Assembly (NCBI GenBank): GCA_020636215.1
Contig: JACJYG010000005.1
Location: 558,001-622,000, forward strand
From: Lewinellaceae bacterium
GTDB taxonomy: Bacteria > Bacteroidota > Bacteroidia > Chitinophagales > Saprospiraceae
Reading direction: 5' to 3'
Length of the DNA stretch: 64,000 bases
Under the pieces are notes generated by a model, which searched no databases, had not been told where the DNA came from, and saw nothing but the letters and a program-made list of their open reading frames with translations. A program made the position numbers and the translations under genes. The first letter of the stretch is position 1, and the number at the start of each line of letters is the position of its first letter. This document shows, piece by piece, positions 58,110 to 64,000 of the stretch.

Positions 58110-58908
58110 ATTCTTTCACCAGCTTTTTGACGATCTGTTTAACCTGAGAAGAGAATTCCTTGTTGAGGATCCAGTTGTAATATTGTTTGTCGCGCGACAA
58201 GGTTTCTCCGACGGGTTTGCCAACATATTTACCGAAGGTGAATACGATTGTTCCGTCAGTGTCATATTTCATTTTTTGCGTGGCGTCTACGAAGCGGGTG
58301 TCGTTGGTGAATTCGTGTAAGGCCTGTACATCATTGATGATGGGAGCGGTAGCTTTGTTGCCGTCCTGGTCGATATAATCTACCCCGCGATAGCGCTGTA
58401 GCTGGCCTTTGAAGACATCGATAGTGGCCCGAACATCGGCCAGGGCGTCGTGGGCATCCTGCATTTCCTGGTTGCAGTAAAATTGAAGGGCTGCTTTGAG
58501 GGTACGGGGTTCCATTTTGTAGAAGATGCGCTGTACGTCAATGGTCCGCCGGCGGTCCATATTGAGTTCCATTCCTACGCGGGCAAATTCTTCCATTAGC
58601 ATGGGAATATCGAAGCGGTTGGAATTGTATCCTGCCAGGTCGGCATTGCCGATAAAGTCGTAAAGTTTTTGGGCGACTTGCTGAAAGGTGGGCTTATTGG
58701 CCACATCCTTTGGCTGAATACCGTGCACCTGCATGGCCTCCTCCGAGATGGGAATGCTGGGGTTGATCAGCATCGATAACTCTTCGGGTTCTTTGCCGTT
58801 TTTGAGAAATTTGACCATGGCGATCTGCAGAATGCGGTCGCGAACCACATTGAGTCCGGTGGCTTCCAGGTCCAGGAAAATGAGGTCGCGTTCGAGTTTG
58901 AATTCCAT
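58087..58908 (-). CDS. DEDDh 3'-5' exonuclease (DnaQ/epsilon-like)
   Basis: About 273 residues from MEFKLERDLIF. The exonuclease domain has DLEATGL (acidic pair), NSNRFDIPML and the HDALADV motif of DEDDh nucleases. The C-terminal part (DGTIVFTFGKYVGKPVGETL, YYNWILNKEF) is the short DUF3820-like module often fused to such exonucleases. It probably trims or proofreads DNA or RNA. It overlaps the MbnP-like gene by 23 bp. Confidence 0.88.
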   Translation of the reverse strand: MEFKLERDLIFLDLEATGLNVVRDRILQIAMVKFLKNGKEPEELSMLINPSIPISEEAMQVHGIQPKDVANKPTFQQVAQKLYDFIGNADLAGYNSNRFDIPMLMEEFARVGMELNMDRRRTIDVQRIFYKMEPRTLKAALQFYCNQEMQDAHDALADVRATIDVFKGQLQRYRGVDYIDQDGNKATAPIINDVQALHEFTNDTRFVDATQKMKYDTDGTIVFTFGKYVGKPVGETLSRDKQYYNWILNKEFSSQVKQIVKKLVKEYEQNNAR

Positions 58909-58975
58909 CAGTCTGTTTTTGGTGTAACTATTATACGTTGGTGTGTCTAAATTGATTTTTCCCTGTCGCCGGGGG

Positions 58976-60070
58976 TTATTCCTGGCTTGTGTTTTCATCA
59001 AACAGCGGGGTAAGCCCTGCAGTATAGCGAATACCCATTGCGCCATCTGGGGTGCTGAAGATAAAATAGGCTTCCACTTCGGGAAGTTGGCTGGCCAGGG
59101 CGAATGCCTTATCTACCCCCATGGCCATGAATGCGGTGGCATAGGCATCGGCCGTCATACAATCCCTGGCGAAAACGGAAGCGCTCAACAAGGTATTGCG
59201 TTCCGGGAATCCTGTTTTGGGATTGATCGTGTGGCTGTACTTTACCCCACCTGCTTCGTAGAAGTTGCGATAATTGCCGGAAGTGGCCACGGCCTGGTTT
59301 TGAAGTGGTACGGCGGTTTGTATATCATCCGGCGCGGCATCTTCGCGAGGCGTGTTGATGCCGATCTTCCAATAATCGCCCCGGGCGCTTTTACCCCGGG
59401 CGATGGCTTCTCCGCCGATGTCCACCAGATAATTCTCCACGCCCCGGGCCGCCAGGAATTCCGCGACGAGATCTACGCCATAGCCTTTGGCCAGGGCGCT
59501 AAAGTCGAGTTGTACACCAGGCAGCGCTTTGCGAAAGAGGGTGTCTTGCCCGGCGGCGGCCATTTGTACCTTGTCGAAACCGACGAAGAGCAACATAGTG
59601 TCTACCCGGGAGCTGTCGACTGCTTCCACTGGCTTTTTGGGAGTGTAGCCAAAACCCCAGTAGTTAACCAGGGGCATCACCGTAGGGTCGAAGTAGCCGC
59701 TGGTTTTGGCGTAAACATCTTTGGCTTTAAGGAAATTGGCCAAAAAGTGCTGGTTGCGGTAACCGTCTTCCTGGCCGGTATAGGGATCCAGGAAAAGGCT
59801 CAGGCTGCTGTCGGCCCGGTTGAAGCGGGAAATAGTGGCATCCTCTATATAGGTGGACACTTCCATATTGAGCGCTTGCAGCAGGGAGTCGATCCCGGGC
59901 TGGAAATTCCGTTGTTCGGAGTCGCCATAGGTTATCCGATAATAGGTGCCCATAGTTTGCCCTTCCAGAATGAGATAGGGCAGCTTCTGTTGAGGTTGCC
60001 CGGCAGGCTTACAACCTACGAGCGATAACAGTAGCAGTAAAATTAAATGGAATTGCCTTTTTGTACGCAT
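58976..60070 (-). CDS. apbE: FAD:protein FMN transferase (ApbE), lipoprotein
   Basis: 364 residues with lipobox LSLVGC. The ApbE fold shows GQTMGTYYRITYG, LDFSALAKGYGVDLVAEFL, DIGGEAIARGKS and SHTINPKTGFPE with the metal-binding DCMTADAYATAFMAMG. ApbE uses Mg2+ to move FMN from FAD to a Thr of target flavoproteins such as NqrB/C or RnfD/G outside the membrane. No target gene is in the window. The upstream 266 bp to 60336 show only weak promoter signals. Confidence 0.92.
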   Translation of the reverse strand: MRTKRQFHLILLLLLSLVGCKPAGQPQQKLPYLILEGQTMGTYYRITYGDSEQRNFQPGIDSLLQALNMEVSTYIEDATISRFNRADSSLSLFLDPYTGQEDGYRNQHFLANFLKAKDVYAKTSGYFDPTVMPLVNYWGFGYTPKKPVEAVDSSRVDTMLLFVGFDKVQMAAAGQDTLFRKALPGVQLDFSALAKGYGVDLVAEFLAARGVENYLVDIGGEAIARGKSARGDYWKIGINTPREDAAPDDIQTAVPLQNQAVATSGNYRNFYEAGGVKYSHTINPKTGFPERNTLLSASVFARDCMTADAYATAFMAMGVDKAFALASQLPEVEAYFIFSTPDGAMGIRYTAGLTPLFDENTSQE

Positions 60071-60336
60071 AAGGAAGTCTTGTGTTTTCAGCAGGATGGC
60101 TGGCGAAAACCACCTGCAAGGCCCAAAGTTAACGAAATTTTTTGCCCCCTACGAGGACGGCGCGCTTCCCCAAGCGGGATTCTTTTGCCATTTTTACGGG
60201 GGGTTAGGGAGCAGGGTTGGCTTGAGAGCTCAAAGGGCCGGGGCGTTTTTAATTTTCAGGCGGCCCTATACCTTGTACGCAAAACCTTCAACCTTTTCCT
60301 CTTCAATTTTAATTTACACTTTTTCAACAAGAACCA

Positions 60337-61926
60337 ATGCCCAAACTTACAGCGCCATTCCCTCAAGATCAACAAGGCCTCATGGGGTTGGCGGCAATAC
60401 TGATACTGGTAAGCCTTTTCCTCAACCTGGGGCGGCAACCTGTGTACCTGGAGGAGCCACGCCGGGCAATGATCGCGATGGAAATGGAGGAGAATGGCAA
60501 CTTCATCGTTCCGACGCAGTTGGGGGAATACTACTATGCCAAGCCGCCGGTATTCAACTGGGTCGTCTGGGCCAGTTCCAAACTCGTGGGTGGATATAAT
60601 GCCTGGGCATTGCGGCTGCCTACCGTTCTGTCGATGATCGCAACTGCTCTGTTGCTCTTCTGGTTGGGGCGCCGGTATGTAAATATCGAATTTGCGTGGC
60701 TGGGGGCCTTATTGTATCCCACCTGCGCCGGCCTGTATTTTTACTTTTCCCTGTTGGGAGAGATCGACCTGTTCTATACACTAATCACGTTTGGCAGTTT
60801 TGCCACCCTGTTTCACTTTCAGCAAAAGGGCCAGTACGGGATAATGTTTATCACTACTTATGCACTGGCAGGGCTGGGCACGCTAACCAAGGGGCTGCCT
60901 TCCATCCTCTTTCTGGGCTTGTCGGTACTGGCCTGGTTGTGGTATACCGGTGAGTTAAAACGCTTATTTTCCCTGAGCCATCTGGCGGGAATCCTGGCCT
61001 TTGGCAGTATTGTCGGCGGGTATATGCTGGCCTACCATCAGTATAACGATATTGGGGTTTACCTCCAAAATTTATTGTCGGAATCGAGTGAGCGGACAGT
61101 CGTTGAGAATGGCCTGTTAAAATTTGTGAAACACCTGTTCACCTTCCCTTTGGAAACGATCAAGGATCTGCCTCCGGGCTTGTTTATTCTGGTATTTGCT
61201 TTCCGGAAGGACTTGCGAAGCCTGTTGCGGGCCAATCCGTATCTGGCTTTTACCGCCCTGATCCTCGTGGTAAATTATTTGCCTTATTGGCTTTCCCCCG
61301 GGGCGAGACAGCGGTACATCTATATGTTGTACCCATTGATTTTTCTGATCGGGGTTTATGCCTATCAACACCGGGATGACGCGCCGGCCTGGCAATTCCG
61401 GGCTTTCCGCTTCCTTTCCGGCCTGGTGGTCGGAGCCCTGGCGCTGGGCAGCCTGGCCCTCAATTTCGTGCCGGAGCTTGGTTTCCTGCCTTATCTCCTT
61501 CCTTTATCATTGGTGAGCTTTGTATTGCTGGCCGGTATTTTCTGGTACTATCGCCGTCGCCCGCAGTGGACACTGGCCTTGTTGCTCATCGCCACCGCAA
61601 TGGGCCGTCTTCTGTTTGACCTGACTATATTGCCCCAACGCGCCCACCAAAGCGCTGCTCAGATTGATATTGCAGTTGCCAGAAATATCGCAGATATCGT
61701 CGACGATACACCATTATATATATACGCCGATGGGCGTATCTCTTTTTCCACCATTTTCCACCTCAACCTCATCCGGGGCAAAACACTGCACCGGAGCTGT
61801 GAAATGAAGCCAGGTGCGTATTACTTGTACCGACAAAAAGAGCTGCCTACTGGTTATCCGGTGCTGATGGATGTTCCTTATGAGGATACGATGTATGTAT
61901 TGACGCGGCTTCCGCTAAAGGAATGA
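60337..61926 (+). CDS. GT39-family membrane glycosyltransferase (ArnT-like)
   Basis: 529 residues with about eleven membrane helices. The N-terminal loop YLEEPRRAMIAMEMEENGNF matches the acidic/arginine motif of ArnT/PMT enzymes, followed by GEYYYAKPPVFNWVVW. These enzymes use polyprenyl-phosphate sugars to glycosylate lipid A or proteins at the outer face of the inner membrane. The acceptor is unknown. The C-terminal soluble part is short. Confidence 0.85.
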   Translation: MPKLTAPFPQDQQGLMGLAAILILVSLFLNLGRQPVYLEEPRRAMIAMEMEENGNFIVPTQLGEYYYAKPPVFNWVVWASSKLVGGYNAWALRLPTVLSMIATALLLFWLGRRYVNIEFAWLGALLYPTCAGLYFYFSLLGEIDLFYTLITFGSFATLFHFQQKGQYGIMFITTYALAGLGTLTKGLPSILFLGLSVLAWLWYTGELKRLFSLSHLAGILAFGSIVGGYMLAYHQYNDIGVYLQNLLSESSERTVVENGLLKFVKHLFTFPLETIKDLPPGLFILVFAFRKDLRSLLRANPYLAFTALILVVNYLPYWLSPGARQRYIYMLYPLIFLIGVYAYQHRDDAPAWQFRAFRFLSGLVVGALALGSLALNFVPELGFLPYLLPLSLVSFVLLAGIFWYYRRRPQWTLALLLIATAMGRLLFDLTILPQRAHQSAAQIDIAVARNIADIVDDTPLYIYADGRISFSTIFHLNLIRGKTLHRSCEMKPGAYYLYRQKELPTGYPVLMDVPYEDTMYVLTRLPLKE

Positions 61927-61960
61927 GCATGGGGCATGGGGCATAGAGCATGGAGCATGG
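61927..61960 (+). repeat. Short GRGCATG tandem repeat
   Basis: Five imperfect 7-bp copies (GGGCATG, GGGCATA, GAGCATG) follow the glycosyltransferase stop. It is the third micro-repeat placed right after or before a gene in this window. Confidence 0.7.
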
Positions 61961-62087
61961 GCGACCAATTTTACTATAAATCGATGGAGTGAATAAAATT
62001 ACGGAGTTTATTATTATCGGTGAATTGGTTAGTTTTGGTGGAGCCGGAGAAAAGCCTTCCCGGCCCCTAAACCCATAAACTTGCTGC

Positions 62088-64000
62088 ATGGCGGAAAATC
62101 AGGATCACATCAATCAGCTGCTTCTCAAGCTGGACGCCTTACTCAAAAGGCAGGACGCTTTTGCCAAAGAGATCGATGAACTTCGGGGGGACATTCATCG
62201 GCTGCAGACGGGAAGCGCTCCGGTTGAAGCGGGTGCTTTAAAGGAACGGGAACCGGTGAAAGCCCCAGTTTCCTCGCTGGCGGCGCCCGTCATGCAGGAA
62301 GAGCCCCTTCCATCGCCTGAAGAAAAAACCGTTAGGAAACGCTGGATCAGCGTAGGCCTGGAGCAGTTCATTGGTGAAAACCTGATCGGGAAGATCGGAA
62401 TTGCGGTTACCGTGATTGGGGTAGGGGTAGGGGCGAAGTATGCGATCGACAATCAGTTGATCAATCCGCTAACCAGGATTTTGCTGGGGTATCTGGTCGG
62501 GCTGGGTTTATTGGGTTTTGCCATTCGGTTAAAGCCGTCCTATAAGAACTTCAGCGCGGTTTTGCTGAGTGGCTCCATGTCTATTCTGTACCTGATGACC
62601 TATCTGGCCTATAGCCTGTATGGGCTTATTCCCCAGTTGCCGGCCTTTGGGCTGATGGTTTTTTTTACCGTCTTTACGGTGGTAGCTGCCATCAATTATA
62701 ACCGGCAGGTAATCGCTCACATCGGGCTGGTTGGCGCCTATGCGGTTCCTTTCCTGTTGAGCGAAGGCTCAGGAAACATGGCCGCACTGTTTGGCTATAT
62801 GGCCGTGATCAATACGGGTATCCTTGCTATAGCTTTTAGAAAGTACTGGAAACCATTGTATTATAGCTCTTTTGTTATAACCTGGCTGATTTACCTGGCC
62901 TGGTATTTCCTGGAATATAAGGCGGCTACTCAATTTGGCCTGGCGCTGGCTTTCCTGGGCATTTTCTTTGCCTTGTTTTATGTGACCTTCCTGGCTTACA
63001 AAATGATCCGTTTAGAGCAATTCGGGAGGGGCAATATCCTGTTGTTGCTGGCCAATGCATTTCTGTTCTATGGTGTAGGGTATGGCCTTTTGGCGGATCA
63101 TCCCGCCGGAGAACAGCTACTGGGGTTATTCACGCTCGGGAATGCCCTAATACATTTTTTGGTCAGCCTGTTCATCTATCAAAAAAAGCTGGCCGACCGC
63201 AGCCTGTTCTACCTCGTCTCAGGATTGGTCCTGATCTTCATCACCATTGCCATTCCCGTACAGTTGGATGGGAATTGGGTTACTATGCTGTGGGCCGGCG
63301 AGGCGGCGCTGTTATTCTGGATTGGCCGAAGTACAAAAGTCGCCGCCTATGAAAAGCTGGCCTATGTATTAATGGCCCTTGCCTTTGTTAGCATTTTGCA
63401 GGATTGGGAGGCCAGCTACTACGCTTACTATCCCGGTAGTGTCGAAACCAAAATAACCCCACTACTGAACATCCATTTTCTGGGCTCCCTGCTGTTTTTG
63501 GCCAGCTTTGTGTTTATCTACCGCACTAATAAAAAATACGAGCCGGTGTTGGATCCACAGCACCTGTTGTCACAAGCAGCTCGTTATGCGATCCCTGCCA
63601 TTATTATCGTCGCCGCCTATTTTTCCTTGAGAATGGAGATCGAAGCCTTTTGGCAGCCACGGTATCTCGATTCAATGATCGAAATTGACGAGGCCGGTTA
63701 TCCCACCTACTTATACAATGAAGACCTGAACAGTTATAAGATCATTTGGATACTGAACTATTCCCTGGCCTTTTTTTCAATCCTTTCCTATCTAAATATC
63801 AGCCGGTTTAAGAATCGACAATTAGGATATGTTAATTTGTTGATGAATGGAATATTGGTTTTTACTTTTCTGGCCCAAGGCCTTTATTTCCTGAGTGAAC
63901 TTAGGGAAAGCTACCTAGAGCCGGCCTATTCCGAATATTTCCAGGCGGGGGGATTTAATATAGGTATCCGCTATATTTCCCTGGTGTGCCTGGGCCTGCT
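62088..64000 (+). CDS. DUF2339 membrane protein (3' truncated)
   Basis: The ATG at 62088 opens a frame that runs to the window end (about 637 codons). Residues 1-80 hold a short coiled-coil start (NQLLLKLDALLKRQDAFAKE) and a Pro/Glu-rich linker. Then comes the family start FIGENLIGKIGIAVTVIGVG, followed by a long series of membrane helices (more than a dozen seen). DUF2339 proteins are large polytopic membrane proteins without known function. Confidence 0.85.
   Translation, partial: MAENQDHINQLLLKLDALLKRQDAFAKEIDELRGDIHRLQTGSAPVEAGALKEREPVKAPVSSLAAPVMQEEPLPSPEEKTVRKRWISVGLEQFIGENLIGKIGIAVTVIGVGVGAKYAIDNQLINPLTRILLGYLVGLGLLGFAIRLKPSYKNFSAVLLSGSMSILYLMTYLAYSLYGLIPQLPAFGLMVFFTVFTVVAAINYNRQVIAHIGLVGAYAVPFLLSEGSGNMAALFGYMAVINTGILAIAFRKYWKPLYYSSFVITWLIYLAWYFLEYKAATQFGLALAFLGIFFALFYVTFLAYKMIRLEQFGRGNILLLLANAFLFYGVGYGLLADHPAGEQLLGLFTLGNALIHFLVSLFIYQKKLADRSLFYLVSGLVLIFITIAIPVQLDGNWVTMLWAGEAALLFWIGRSTKVAAYEKLAYVLMALAFVSILQDWEASYYAYYPGSVETKITPLLNIHFLGSLLFLASFVFIYRTNKKYEPVLDPQHLLSQAARYAIPAIIIVAAYFSLRMEIEAFWQPRYLDSMIEIDEAGYPTYLYNEDLNSYKIIWILNYSLAFFSILSYLNISRFKNRQLGYVNLLMNGILVFTFLAQGLYFLSELRESYLEPAYSEYFQAGGFNIGIRYISLVCLGL

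Noticed and set aside
1..64000. tRNA or rRNA genes
   Set aside because: I searched the gaps by eye for T-loop and anticodon-stem patterns and found no convincing cloverleaf; a covariance search would be needed to exclude them.

Overview
The window looks like chromosomal DNA from a Bacteroidota bacterium, most likely order Saprospirales (Lewinella/Haliscomenobacter-like). The evidence is six secreted proteins with type IX secretion (T9SS) C-terminal sorting domains (five type A, one gliding-motility type B), a 16-unit SprB-repeat adhesin, a fused ccoNO cytochrome oxidase gene, Bacteroidota-style promoters (TAnnTTTG) with weak Shine-Dalgarno sites, and several lipoproteins. No rRNA, tRNA, CRISPR array, prophage or intact transposase was recognised. 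Both end genes are cut by the window.

Layout. 1-2.4 kb: recD2 helicase (5' truncated) and a CPBP membrane protease. 2.4-17.4 kb: secreted BNR/LamG protein, an ECF sigma factor with a likely membrane anti-sigma/TPR partner, a secreted M23 peptidase, a periplasmic TPR-CHAT protein, a membrane protein, an outer-membrane barrel and a secreted four-repeat protein. 17.6-23.3 kb: a polyhydroxyalkanoate locus with a phasin-like gene, phaE, phaC and phaA leftward and phaB rightward. 23.8-25.6 kb: two unknown genes. 26.1-32.5 kb: a leftward cbb3 oxidase operon ccoS-ccoNO-ccoQ-ccoP-ccoG-ccoH-SafE, with an FNR-type site in front and no ccoI. 32.7-46.4 kb: housekeeping and secreted genes (metallophosphoesterase, thioredoxin-like, ubiX, FKBP isomerase, trmD, PHP phosphodiesterase, a TonB receptor with an LVIVD-repeat protein, terC). 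46.4-47.3 kb: cysH with a leader. 47.5-52.7 kb: the SprB adhesin. 52.7-54.1 kb: non-coding DNA rich in hairpins. 54.1-58.1 kb: two di-heme MbnH-like enzymes and two MbnP-like lipoproteins. 58.1-64 kb: 3'-5' exonuclease, ApbE, a GT39 glycosyltransferase and a DUF2339 membrane protein (3' truncated).

Most notable observations. (1) The cysH leader encodes a 24-residue peptide with three consecutive Cys codons, followed by mutually exclusive antiterminator and terminator pairings, which is the layout of a cysteine-sensing ribosome-mediated attenuator. (2) Three 161-bp elements, palindromic along their whole length, lie at 2446, 20856 and 23597, and a 52-bp relative lies at 25224. All four are flanked by 3-bp TWA repeats, so they look like MITEs. 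Two of them landed on stop codons and rebuilt a TAG stop. (3) The MbnP/MbnH module is doubled. (4) A shared box precedes several leftward terminators. (5) phaB carries an internal tandem duplication inside its Rossmann fold.
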